DNA of 7,066 bases from an uncultured Deinococcales bacterium (GCA_937934635.1 CALGZD010000357.1:1-7066); one strand, 5' to 3'. Counted from the stretch's first letter, positions 1 to 5,967 are shown. Notes: a model not told the origin generated them from the sequence alone. Numbers and translations are program-made.

Positions 1-134
1 GCTGATGAACGATCATCTTTTACATCAACAATCAGTTCAAATCCGTCCTGATTAAGTCCTTTGACTATGTGTAAAAGCTCAATTTGTTGAGCTGTCAACT
101 CTATATTTGAAAATGCAAAATTCGAAATGTGCAT
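1..134 (-). CDS. Partial gene of unknown function, N-terminus only
   Basis: An open frame reads leftwards from an ATG at 134-132 to the window edge with no stop, giving 44 codons that begin MHISNFAFSNIELTAQQ and continue with a region rich in charged and aliphatic residues (IELLHIVKGLNQDGFELIVDVKDD). A GAGAG sequence lies 6 bases before the ATG, a reasonable ribosome-binding site, which supports this start. No signal peptide or membrane segment is visible. I do not recognise the family from this fragment. The gene is divergent from the M20 hydrolase and shares the 321-bp region between them. The reading frame could be chance over this length, but start, Shine-Dalgarno and amino-acid composition together favour a real gene truncated by the window. 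Confidence 0.5.
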   Translation of the reverse strand, partial: MHISNFAFSNIELTAQQIELLHIVKGLNQDGFELIVDVKDDRSS

Positions 135-158
135 GTAAATCTCTCGTTCTATTCATTT

Positions 159-188
159 CGGGTATATCCACAACGGGTATATCCACAA
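159..188. repeat. 15-bp perfect tandem duplication
   Basis: The unit CGGGTATATCCACAA occurs twice head to tail (159-173, 174-188). On the minus strand it reads TTGTGGATATACCCG. The duplication therefore places TTGTGG of one copy 16 bases before TATACC of the next, a weak -35/-10-like pairing about 40 bases upstream of the partial minus-strand gene. The repeat is direct observation; the promoter reading is speculative. Confidence 0.85.
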
Positions 189-240
189 AATGGATGCTAA
201 TTAGCTCAGCGTGTTTTTGAGCTTTGCGAAAAAACCGCCA

Positions 241-289
241 AGGTCTAGTATTTTAGAGGTCTAGTATTTTAAAGGTCTAATATTTTTAA
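241..289. repeat. 16-17-bp tandem repeat, three copies
   Basis: AGGTCTAGTATTTTAG (241-256), AGGTCTAGTATTTTAA (257-272) and AGGTCTAATATTTTTAA (273-289) follow one another, and a fourth start, AGGTATCC, trails off at 290. The copies differ by one or two bases and a one-base insertion, as expected for slippage duplication followed by drift. It has no similarity to the 15-bp unit 53 bp to its left. Confidence 0.85.
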
Positions 290-376
290 AGGTATCCTTT
301 GACGTCAATTTAGCTGGGCATACATTACAAGCATACACCCATTCATTTCCTCAACCGTGCGTCGCAAGGTTAAGTC

Positions 377-385
377 TGTTATACT
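377..385 (+). promoter_or_regulatory. Extended -10 promoter for the M20 hydrolase
   Basis: TGTTATACT is an extended -10 (TGn plus TATACT, five of six consensus bases). No good -35 lies 16-18 bases upstream, which extended -10 promoters tolerate. Transcription would start near 392, leaving a leader of about 64 bases that contains the 15-bp duplication at 414-443 and the ribosome-binding site. Confidence 0.5.
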
Positions 386-413
386 TTCAAACACACAAAT
401 AGTACATCACATC

Positions 414-443
414 TAAGTTAGTTGATAATAAGTTAGTTGATAA
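414..443. repeat. 15-bp perfect tandem duplication in the M20 leader
   Basis: TAAGTTAGTTGATAA is present twice without a gap (414-428, 429-443). The second copy runs directly into the AAGGAGA ribosome-binding site (442-448), so the duplication lengthens the leader without changing the spacing from Shine-Dalgarno to start. Confidence 0.9.
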
Positions 444-455
444 GGAGAACTCCCA

Positions 456-1625
456 ATGCTGGAACGTGCTAAAACACTCCAACCCATGTTGACAGACCTA
501 CGTCGTACCATTCACAAAAATCCTGAACTCAGTTTTGAAGAGCATGAAACTGCTGCCTTAGTTGCTAAAACTTTAGACAGCTTTGGTATAAAGCATAAAA
601 CTGGCATTGGCAAAACAGGTGTTGTGGCATCTATTGGCAATGGCAATGGTCCAAAAATTGGCGTACGAGCAGACATGGATGCCCTCCCTATTACTGAAAT
701 GACAGGCGTGGACTACGCTTCTGTCAATGAAGGCAAAATGCACGCTTGTGGTCACGACTCACACACCACCATGTTGATGGGCGTAGCAAAGCTTCTGAGT
801 GAAGAAAATTTCGACGGTGAAGTACGTCTCCTCTTTCAACCTTCCGAAGAAAACTCGGATAGCGAGGGCAAAAGCGGTGCTACTCGCATGATTGAAGATG
901 GCGCAATCAAAGATTTAGACGCCGTGATTGCACTGCATGTTGACCCTAGTTTAGAAAGTGGCAAGGTAGGAATCAAAGATGGTTACTTGCTGGCCAATGC
1001 AGATACCATCTTTGCAAAAATTAAAGGCAAAGGTGGGCACGGCGCTGCGCCACACATGTCTCGTGACCCTATTTTCATGACCGCACCCATCCTCACTGCA
1101 ATTCACGGCATTGCATCACGTTGGGTAAACCCTACAGAGCCAGCAGTCATCACTGTTGGTCGCTTATCGGGCGGAACTGTAAGCAATGTTATTCCAAATG
1201 ATGTTGAGCTAGACCTAACCCTTCGAAGCATTAGTGATGACGTTCGCAAACAAATTGTTGAAGAGGTTGAAAATGCACTCTCTATTTCAAAAGCGCTTGG
1301 TGGCGACTATGAAATAGACGTCCGCTGGGGTTACCCAGCGCTTTATAACGATCCAAACGTCGCTGGTTGGCTACGTTCTACCTCAGAAGATTTACTCTCT
1401 GCTAATAATGTCATTGAAGGGCAATTAGTAATGGGAGGTGAAGACTTCGCCTATATGGCAAAAGCCAGCCAAGGTGCTATGTTGCGCTTAGGTACCTGGA
1501 AAGAAGGTACGCCACAACGCTTCTTGCATCACCCTGAATTTGATCTAGACGAGAGTACAATGCCAATTGGAACAGCAGTCTTAGCAGAAACGGCACTTCG
1601 ATTTGTAAGAGGTACTTTTAGCTAA
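456..1625 (+). CDS. M20 family (M20D-type) metallopeptidase/amidohydrolase
   Basis: This 389-aa protein belongs to the cytoplasmic zinc-dependent amidohydrolases related to hippurate hydrolase, N-acyl-amino-acid amidohydrolase and IAA-amino-acid hydrolase, which split an amide bond to release an amino acid. Family landmarks appear in order: RRTIHKNPELSFEEHET near residue 16, RADMDALPITE (71-81), HACGHDSH (97-103) with metal ligands C98 and H100, QPSEEN (128-133) with E131/E132, H161 in ALHVDP, the dimerisation-domain signature GKGGHGAAPH (191-200), MGGEDFAYM (326-334) and FLHHPEFDLDE (357-366) supplying the last ligand. Every expected ligand is present and the length is normal, so the enzyme should be active. 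A strong AAGGAGA lies 7 bases before the ATG. No signal peptide is seen. The natural substrate cannot be read from sequence. It is separated by 167 bp from the next gene and looks monocistronic. Confidence 0.93.
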   Translation: MLERAKTLQPMLTDLRRTIHKNPELSFEEHETAALVAKTLDSFGIKHKTGIGKTGVVASIGNGNGPKIGVRADMDALPITEMTGVDYASVNEGKMHACGHDSHTTMLMGVAKLLSEENFDGEVRLLFQPSEENSDSEGKSGATRMIEDGAIKDLDAVIALHVDPSLESGKVGIKDGYLLANADTIFAKIKGKGGHGAAPHMSRDPIFMTAPILTAIHGIASRWVNPTEPAVITVGRLSGGTVSNVIPNDVELDLTLRSISDDVRKQIVEEVENALSISKALGGDYEIDVRWGYPALYNDPNVAGWLRSTSEDLLSANNVIEGQLVMGGEDFAYMAKASQGAMLRLGTWKEGTPQRFLHHPEFDLDESTMPIGTAVLAETALRFVRGTFS

Positions 1626-1652
1626 AAAGTAGCTAAGAAGTAGCTAAGAAGG
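1620..1652. repeat. 11-bp tandem repeat, three copies, spanning the M20 stop codon
   Basis: AGCTAAAAAGT (1620-1630), AGCTAAGAAGT (1631-1641) and AGCTAAGAAGG (1642-1652) follow one another. The first copy contains the last Ser codon and the TAA stop of the M20 gene. Because 11 is not a multiple of 3, the TAA of each copy lies in a different frame, so stops occur in all three frames within 25 bases. Confidence 0.88.
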
Positions 1653-1744
1653 TTTCCGATTTCGTGTGTAGTGGTTCAAGTCAAAATGATTAAGTCAAGG
1701 ATTACACAAGTCGATACACGAAATCTGGTAAACCGTCCAGATTT
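1651..1744. other. Overlapping inverted repeats upstream of the ClpX-like gene
   Basis: GGTTTCCGATTTCGTGT (1651-1667) is the near-complement of ACACGAAATCTGGTAAACC (1716-1734): ten consecutive bases pair, then five more after a small gap. The right arm also contains AAATCTGG (1721-1728), which pairs perfectly with CCAGATTT (1737-1744) across an 8-base loop. The two pairings are mutually exclusive. There is no T-run after the second hairpin, so it is not a normal intrinsic terminator. An operator or an RNA switch are both possible. Confidence 0.45.
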
Positions 1745-1780
1745 AGGTATATTGTTAACTCTTAAAACAAGCACAGCCTG

Positions 1781-1786
1781 TATACT
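1781..1786 (+). promoter_or_regulatory. -10 element just before the ClpX-like start
   Basis: TATACT matches the -10 consensus at five of six bases and is directly preceded by TG. Its end is 6 bases before the ATG at 1793, so initiation at the usual distance would fall on or next to that ATG, producing a leaderless message. No good -35 is seen at 16-18 bases; TTGTTA at 1752-1757 is too far away (23 bases). Confidence 0.4.
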
Positions 1787-1792
1787 ACTTTT

Positions 1793-2911
1793 ATGCTCAA
1801 GCAAGGCAACATGCCCAACCCAGAAGAACTACACCGTCACATGCTAGAAGGACTCAAAGACATGCTCCATGGTCTACCCAAGTCCTCACCACAAGACATT
1901 GCAACAGAACTAGAAAACCATGGCTATCGTGGACAAGAAAAACAGCGCCAAGCCCTTGGACTAATGGCATACCGCCATATACGTCGACTCCAGCGCATCG
2001 TACTAGACGGTGAAAACCGTGATACACTTCCTCCCAAGCAAAATGTACTCATGCTTGGTCCAACAGGTAGTGGCAAGACTTACCTTGTAGAACTTCTCTT
2101 TCAAGAAATCCTCAAATTACCAACTGTCATCGTTGACGTGACGAGCTTCACCGAAAGTGGCTACATCGGCGATGACGTCCGCACAATATTAACTAGACTA
2201 ATCCTCGCATCCGATGGTAATCCGATGATTGCATCCTGTGGCATTGTCTGCTTGGATGAATTTGACAAACTAGCCTCTTCAAGCAGCAATGCACGCTTTG
2301 CAGGACAAGGCACAACCAAAGATGTTTCTGGCTATGGTGTACAGCGAGAACTACTTGCCATGCTCCAAGGTGCTGAACTAGTTGTGCCAATGGACTATGG
2401 TGTTTCTGAATACGGTCAGCGTATTCGCATGTCTACAAAAGATATTCCATTCATTGCCTGTGGTGCCTTTGCTGGCTATCAAGACATGCTTGAGAGTGAA
2501 GGAGGCAGTCTTGGCTTCCAAGAAACGTTTCAAACGGATGTACCCAACTTAGAAGAGGCTGAGTCATTTCAAAAATATGGTTTCCTACCTGAACTTATTG
2601 GTCGTTTTTCAAGAATCGTAGTTTTCCCACCGCTACCAGAAGAAACCATGACACTAATTCTTGAAAAAAACATCCTGCCACAGTTTATAAATGAATTTAA
2701 GGCTGAAGGGCTTAAGCTAACGATTTCCAATGATGCTATGAAACACATCATCAAACAAGCTCACAAGCGTGGCACAGGTGCTAGAGGCTTACACACTGAA
2801 CTGGTCACTGCGATTGAATCTGCGGCCTATGAAAGTTTTATGCAAGTACGAGATGCTGAAGTACGCATTGCTGTTAAAAAAGGTAAACTACATAGCGAAG
2901 TCATAAAATAA
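1793..2911 (+). CDS. ClpX-like AAA+ ATPase lacking the zinc-binding domain
   Basis: This 372-aa protein is clearly homologous to the ClpX motor, a hexameric ring that unfolds proteins using ATP. It has Walker A GPTGSGKT (89-96), pore-1 loop GYIG (123-126), Walker B with D155-E156 (VCLDEFDK), KDVSGYGVQ (176-184), GAFAG (224-228), the arginine-finger box PELIGR (266-271) and sensor-2 TGARGL (328-333). Its N-terminus has no cysteines and lacks the ClpX zinc finger. The pore-2 segment (160-175) is about five residues longer than in E. coli ClpX. The RKH-loop tripeptide that reads ssrA-type tails aligns, without gaps, with G203-V204-S205. An LGF tripeptide (240-242) sits where ClpX has IGF, the ClpP contact, in a shorter loop. 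No Shine-Dalgarno precedes ATG 1793. ATG 1811 (M7), preceded by AAGG at 1803-1806, is an alternative start. It probably forms an operon with the DUF454 gene 31 bp downstream. Not canonical clpX: it has no zinc domain and no clpP or trigger-factor neighbour. Confidence 0.88.
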   Translation: MLKQGNMPNPEELHRHMLEGLKDMLHGLPKSSPQDIATELENHGYRGQEKQRQALGLMAYRHIRRLQRIVLDGENRDTLPPKQNVLMLGPTGSGKTYLVELLFQEILKLPTVIVDVTSFTESGYIGDDVRTILTRLILASDGNPMIASCGIVCLDEFDKLASSSSNARFAGQGTTKDVSGYGVQRELLAMLQGAELVVPMDYGVSEYGQRIRMSTKDIPFIACGAFAGYQDMLESEGGSLGFQETFQTDVPNLEEAESFQKYGFLPELIGRFSRIVVFPPLPEETMTLILEKNILPQFINEFKAEGLKLTISNDAMKHIIKQAHKRGTGARGLHTELVTAIESAAYESFMQVRDAEVRIAVKKGKLHSEVIK

Positions 2912-2942
2912 AGTATTACAAACATAGAATTTTAGGATATTG

Positions 2943-3398
2943 ATGTCAGAGCAGTCAGAACAAGATAAAACAACTCCTAAAACAACCCCTAAAACAATTG
3001 ACTACAGTCATGAAGTCAATGTTGATAAGAATGTGCCAAGGCGTTATCTATGGCTAGGTCTTGGTTTATTTTGTACAGGACTAGGTTTTATTGGTGCATT
3101 TCTACCTGTTATGCCTACAACAGTTTTCTTATTGCTCGCAGCTTACTTCTTTGCCCGTAGCAGTCCAAAATTCTACAACTGGATTATGAATCATAAGGTC
3201 TTTGGGCAGTTCATACGAGATTGGCGAGCAGGTTTGGGCATACCCTTAAAAGCTAAAATTCTTGCCGTCACTATGATTGTCTTAACCATTGGGTACAGCA
3301 TCACTGTTGTTCCACTACTCTGGGTCAAATTGTTATTGTTACTAACAGGGCTTTGTCTTTGCTACTACCTTATCAGTCGACCAACAAAGCGTATTTGA
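2943..3398 (+). CDS. DUF454/YbaN family small inner-membrane protein
   Basis: This 151-aa integral membrane protein of unknown function matches the DUF454 (YbaN) family through GFIGAFLPVMPTT followed by LLAAYFFARSSPKFYNW (about residues 48-80) and a later FGQFIRDW (87-94). Hydrophobic segments lie at about 35-53, 55-71, 104-120 and 123-143, giving probably four membrane passes (the first two may form a hairpin). The first 34 residues are polar and include a TTPK-TTPK duplication (11-18). I use ATG 2943 because AGGA (2934-2937) is 5 bases before it; the adjacent in-frame TTG at 2940 would be too close. The 31-bp gap after the ClpX-like stop, with no promoter visible, indicates co-transcription. 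YbaN-type proteins have no established biochemical role that I know of. Confidence 0.85.
   Translation: MSEQSEQDKTTPKTTPKTIDYSHEVNVDKNVPRRYLWLGLGLFCTGLGFIGAFLPVMPTTVFLLLAAYFFARSSPKFYNWIMNHKVFGQFIRDWRAGLGIPLKAKILAVTMIVLTIGYSITVVPLLWVKLLLLLTGLCLCYYLISRPTKRI
2971..2994 (+). repeat. 12-bp in-frame tandem repeat within the DUF454 gene
   Basis: CAACTCCTAAAA (2971-2982) is followed by CAACCCCTAAAA (2983-2994), one mismatch apart. It encodes the repeated Thr-Pro-Lys-Thr motif in the polar N-terminal tail. The unit length is a multiple of three, as coding sequence requires. Confidence 0.75.
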
Positions 3399-3415
3399 GA
3401 TTAAAAGCTCTTCCA

Positions 3416-3452
3416 CGATTAACTAACCCAACTAACCCAAGTCAGTTAATCG
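3416..3452. repeat. 9-bp inverted repeat enclosing a 9-bp direct duplication
   Basis: CGATTAACT (3416-3424) and AGTTAATCG (3444-3452) are perfect reverse complements, separated by 19 bases. The left arm overlaps a perfect tandem duplication of AACTAACCC (3421-3429, 3430-3438). It lies 18 bp after the DUF454 stop and could serve as a 3'-end hairpin, but no T-run follows. Confidence 0.6.
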
Positions 3453-3542
3453 GCGAGCTTCGTAACGAGTAGAAACGAACTCATTTAGCATGGGTCAACA
3501 TTACGTGAAAACGCTAATAGAAGAATGGCTTCAAGACTCCCA

Positions 3543-3572
3543 TAGTCATATATAGTCATGTATAGTCATGTA
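3543..3572. repeat. 10-bp tandem repeat, three copies
   Basis: TAGTCATATA (3543-3552), TAGTCATGTA (3553-3562) and TAGTCATGTA (3563-3572) are head to tail, with one base differing in the first copy. It is unrelated to the neighbouring 13-bp unit. Confidence 0.85.
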
Positions 3573-3650
3573 ATGTATTTGTAGTGTTTATCTCTTAGAG
3601 TGCTATAGCAGAATAAGCTAACGCACCTGACGTTTCTAACGCATTCTTCT

Positions 3651-3687
3651 ACTATAGTCTTTTACTATAGTCTTTTACTATATATAG
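3651..3687. repeat. 13-bp tandem repeat, two full copies plus a partial
   Basis: ACTATAGTCTTTT occurs at 3651-3663 and 3664-3676, followed by a diverged partial copy ACTATATATAG at 3677-3687. It lies about 50 bp beyond the 3' end of the phytoene-synthase-family gene. Confidence 0.85.
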
Positions 3688-3735
3688 TTTCAGACACGGT
3701 ATAAGCTGACATGTGGTTTCAGCGTGCTACCTAAA

Positions 3736-4599
3736 CTAGCTTGAAAATTTAATGGAATATATTGCTCTAGGAATCAGCAGAAGTCTTTCTCGTGTCCGCA
3801 AGTAAGCGCGCTTATTCAAGTTGTCATAGTGATTTTGCTCTACCTTTCGCAAAATCCCTTCGTAATTAAGAGCAGCAACACCTACGGCAAATGCACCTGT
3901 TCCCTTAAGCTTAGGAATACCTTGCCAACCTTTTCTATATAACTTGTGGGTCATATCAAAAAGTTCTTGTAAGAGAGCCACATAGTTACTATCGATATGT
4001 CCAGCTTTAAGTGCTTCAACATCAATCTGATGCTTTTCTAATAACTCTTTTGGCAAGTAACAGCGATTGCGACGGAAATCTTCACCAACATCCCTGAGAA
4101 TATTTGTAAGTTGCATAGCTTGTCCAAGCGCAAGTGCCTGATCAAGTGTAGCCTTACCACCAGAGTAACCAGAAATAGGTGCAATCATGAAGCCAACAAC
4201 CCCTGCGACCCTACGACAGTAGAGCATTAGCTCATCTTGTGTTAACAGCTCTGGCATAGCTATATCAGTTTCGAATCCTTGATATAGCTCTCGAAAAGCT
4301 TCTTTTGGAACATCATAGGACTCTAAGACCCAAGCTAGGGCTACTTCAAGGGGTTGGCTTTCGTCAATTGTGCCACTGTATGCATTGTCAACGTGTTGCC
4401 ACCACTGCTCGAGCCGAGCTCGAGCTTCGTCTGGACAACTCACTTCATCTACCGCATCGTCACCACTACGACAAACAGCATAGACAACACTCACAGCTTG
4501 TCGCTGCTTTTTACTAAATAACTGCGACCCTAAGTAAAAGGTGCTCGAATGCTGCTTCGTTAACTTTATACAATGTTCAAGAGCGTTTGAAAGGTGCAT
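3736..4599 (-). CDS. Phytoene/squalene synthase family protein (CrtB-like)
   Basis: This 287-aa head-to-head trans-isoprenyl diphosphate synthase would condense two FPP or GGPP molecules to (dehydro)squalene or phytoene, the entry point to carotenoids or hopanoids. Both Asp-rich magnesium sites are intact: CRSGDDAVDE (43-52) and the AMQLTNILRDVGEDF stretch (161-175), followed by RNRCYLP (177-183). YCRRVAGVVGFM (127-138) and the C-terminal GIPKLKGTGAFAVGVAALNYEGIL are also typical. ILRDVGEDFRRNR looks closer to phytoene or dehydrosqualene synthases than to HpnD, but product chain length cannot be decided by eye. Its length is normal. I chose ATG 4599; an adjacent TTG at 4602 would add one residue. 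No Shine-Dalgarno is present. ispG ends 35 bp upstream on the same strand, supplying precursor in the same pathway. No desaturase, cyclase or second HpnC/HpnD-type gene is in the window. Confidence 0.9.
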   Translation of the reverse strand: MHLSNALEHCIKLTKQHSSTFYLGSQLFSKKQRQAVSVVYAVCRSGDDAVDEVSCPDEARARLEQWWQHVDNAYSGTIDESQPLEVALAWVLESYDVPKEAFRELYQGFETDIAMPELLTQDELMLYCRRVAGVVGFMIAPISGYSGGKATLDQALALGQAMQLTNILRDVGEDFRRNRCYLPKELLEKHQIDVEALKAGHIDSNYVALLQELFDMTHKLYRKGWQGIPKLKGTGAFAVGVAALNYEGILRKVEQNHYDNLNKRAYLRTRERLLLIPRAIYSIKFSS

Positions 4600-4607
4600 C
4601 AACTTAA

Positions 4608-4616
4608 ATTATATCA
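4608..4616 (-). promoter_or_regulatory. Extended -10 in the ispG-phytoene synthase gap
   Basis: Read on the minus strand, TGATATAAT (4616 to 4608) is a perfect extended -10 (TGn TATAAT). It ends 8 bases before the ATG at 4599, so transcription would begin only about 1-3 bases before the start codon. No good -35 is present. It suggests the synthase can be transcribed independently of ispG as an essentially leaderless message, explaining the absent Shine-Dalgarno. Confidence 0.5.
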
Positions 4617-4634
4617 TGACAGGAGATGTACAAA

Positions 4635-5873
4635 TTAACTGTAACGTCTGACCACATAGTCGTCTAACATGGCATTAAAATCTGCTACGATGCTCGGACC
4701 TTGTAAAGTCTTAACCAGTTTTCCATCCTGATATACAGGTGCTTTCGGGTCTTCACCTGTTCCCGGTAGTGAAATACCAATATCAGCATGTTTAGACTCT
4801 CCAGGACCATTCACCACACAACCCATCACAGCAACCTTTAGATTTTCCACACCTTCATATTGTTTACCCCAAATTGGCATTTGTGCTTTCAGATAGGCTT
4901 GGATGTCTCTCGCCATCTCTTGAAAGAGTGTACTGGTTGTACGACCACAACCTGGGCAAGCCGTGACAGAAGGTGCAAAACTACGCAAATCAAGCGCTTG
5001 CAGTATTTCCTGTGCCACATCAACCTCTTTGGCTCTGTTAGCACCTGGTTCAGGCGTAAGTGAAACACGAATGGTATCACCAATGCCTTGTGACAAGATT
5101 GGCGCAAGTGCAGCACTACTACTCGTAATGCCCTTAACCCCCATGCCAGCCTCTGTAAGACCTAAATGCAGTGGATAGTCACAACGATTAGCTAAAAGAC
5201 CATAGACCTTCCATAAATCTCTAGCTCTAGATACCTTCGCACTGATGATAATTTTATCGTGCCCTAAACCGTAAGACTCAGCAGCTCCCGCCGAGAGTAA
5301 TGCCGACTGCAACATCGCTTCAATCAAAACATCGGCAGCATCCATCGGTGTGTCCGAAACGGCATTCTCATCCATCAGCTTAGTTAGCAACTGCTGATCT
5401 AAAGAGCCCCAATTCACGCCAATACGTACAGGCTTGTCATACTCAATGGCAACATCAATCATGGTTTTGAAGTTGCTGTCGTGGTGTTTGCCAGCACCTA
5501 CATTGCCAGGATTAATCCTATACTTTGCCAAGATTTCAGCAGTTTTTGGAAATTCTTTTAGAAGTAAATGCCCGTTGTAGTGAAAATCACCAACGATAGG
5601 CACATCAACACCCATATCCTTCAAACGCTGATCTACTTCTGGCACAGCTTCAGCCGATAGCTTGTTGTTAACAGTAATTCTGACAATTTCACTACCTGCT
5701 GCTGCCAATTCAGCAATTTGCTGAGCTGTAGAGGCTGCATCGGCAGTATCTGTATTTGTCATCGACTGCACAACAATTGGGTGACTACTGCCAACAGGAA
5801 CTGAACCTACCCATGTCGTTGGCGTAAGTCTACGGTACTTTTCTTGAATTAGTAGAGAGTTCTCTCGACCCAT
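4635..5873 (-). CDS. ispG: 4-hydroxy-3-methylbut-2-enyl diphosphate synthase, IspG/GcpE
   Basis: IspG is the cytosolic 4Fe-4S enzyme of the MEP pathway that reduces the cyclic diphosphate MEcPP to HMBPP, the substrate of IspH. Diagnostic segments are [15 protein letters not shown] (31-45), GDFHYNGH (95-102), YRINPGNVG (118-126), [11 protein letters not shown] (150-160), [14 protein letters not shown] (235-248), [15 protein letters not shown] (263-277) and the cluster-binding [11 protein letters not shown] (305-315) with C306 and C309, then [11 protein letters not shown] (350-360) with C352 and E359. All ligands are present, and the 412-aa length fits the long proteobacterial form. ATG 5873 is the only credible start: a stop lies seven codons upstream and no alternative start intervenes. 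No Shine-Dalgarno is present. A weak TATATG (5887-5882) sits close to the ATG, again hinting at a very short leader. hisS and rodZ, its usual neighbours in E. coli, are absent here. Confidence 0.97.
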   Translation of the reverse strand: MGRENSLLIQEKYRRLTPTTWVGSVPVGSSHPIVVQSMTNTDTADAASTAQQIAELAAAGSEIVRITVNNKLSAEAVPEVDQRLKDMGVDVPIVGDFHYNGHLLLKEFPKTAEILAKYRINPGNVGAGKHHDSNFKTMIDVAIEYDKPVRIGVNWGSLDQQLLTKLMDENAVSDTPMDAADVLIEAMLQSALLSAGAAESYGLGHDKIIISAKVSRARDLWKVYGLLANRCDYPLHLGLTEAGMGVKGITSSSAALAPILSQGIGDTIRVSLTPEPGANRAKEVDVAQEILQALDLRSFAPSVTACPGCGRTTSTLFQEMARDIQAYLKAQMPIWGKQYEGVENLKVAVMGCVVNGPGESKHADIGISLPGTGEDPKAPVYQDGKLVKTLQGPSIVADFNAMLDDYVVRRYS

Positions 5874-5925
5874 GCATGAAGCATATAGTGTTTAAGTGCA
5901 GAAAACAATGTCCAAACCGACAGTT

Positions 5926-5967
5926 GGGTGCATTCTTTTGAGTGCATTCTTTTGGGTGCATTCTTAT
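5926..5967. repeat. 14-bp tandem repeat, three copies
   Basis: GGGTGCATTCTTTT (5926-5939), GAGTGCATTCTTTT (5940-5953) and GGGTGCATTCTTAT (5954-5967) run head to tail, each differing from the next by one or two bases. The array starts 53 bp upstream of the ispG start codon, so it lies at or just upstream of any ispG promoter. Confidence 0.88.

Larger units (their letters stand above)
135..455. other. Divergent intergenic region with two tandem-repeat blocks, a promoter and a duplicated leader segment
   Basis: This 321-bp stretch separates the partial minus-strand gene from the M20 hydrolase. It holds a perfect 15-bp duplication (159-188), a 16-17-bp unit in three copies (241-289), an extended -10 promoter element (377-385) and a perfect 15-bp duplication just before the ribosome-binding site (414-443). 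A 6-bp inverted repeat (AGCTCA 203-208, TGAGCT 218-223) is also present but has no terminator-like T-run after it. No credible small ORF or RNA gene is visible. Confidence 0.6.
3399..3735. other. Convergent intergenic region with three tandem repeats and an inverted repeat
   Basis: This 337-bp stretch lies between the 3' ends of the DUF454 and phytoene-synthase genes. It holds an inverted repeat with an embedded 9-bp duplication (3416-3452), a 10-bp unit in three copies (3543-3572), a perfect palindrome TGCTATAGCA (3601-3610) and a 13-bp unit in two to three copies (3651-3687). No hairpin with a T-run typical of an intrinsic terminator is seen on either strand. A 21-codon ORF starting at 3490 has no ribosome-binding site and is not called. 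Confidence 0.6.

Noticed and set aside
196..212. TTAGCTCAG, resembling the D-arm of a tRNA
   Set aside because: No anticodon arm, T-arm or acceptor complement follows at the right distances.
159..289. CRISPR-like array from the tandem repeats
   Set aside because: Units are adjacent without spacers, are 15-17 bp, and no cas genes are present.
573..755. Minus-strand frame inside the M20 gene, and similar frames inside the ClpX-like, synthase and ispG genes
   Set aside because: They overlap clearly conserved coding sequence on the other strand or frame and encode low-plausibility peptides without start signals.
1673..1683. GGTTCAAGTC, resembling a tRNA T-loop
   Set aside because: No D-arm or acceptor stem can be built upstream; chance resemblance.
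3490..3555. 21-codon ORF beginning MGQHYVKTLIEEWLQD
   Set aside because: It has no ribosome-binding site, ends inside the 10-bp tandem repeat, and is too short to distinguish from chance. Conservation in relatives would be needed.
3705..3723. GCTGA/TCAGC hairpin as terminator of the phytoene-synthase-family gene
   Set aside because: Only 5 bp of stem and no T-run on the minus strand.
5882..5910. Full promoter for ispG (TTGTTT with TATATG)
   Set aside because: The spacing is 15 bases and both boxes are weak, so it is mentioned with ispG but not called as a feature.
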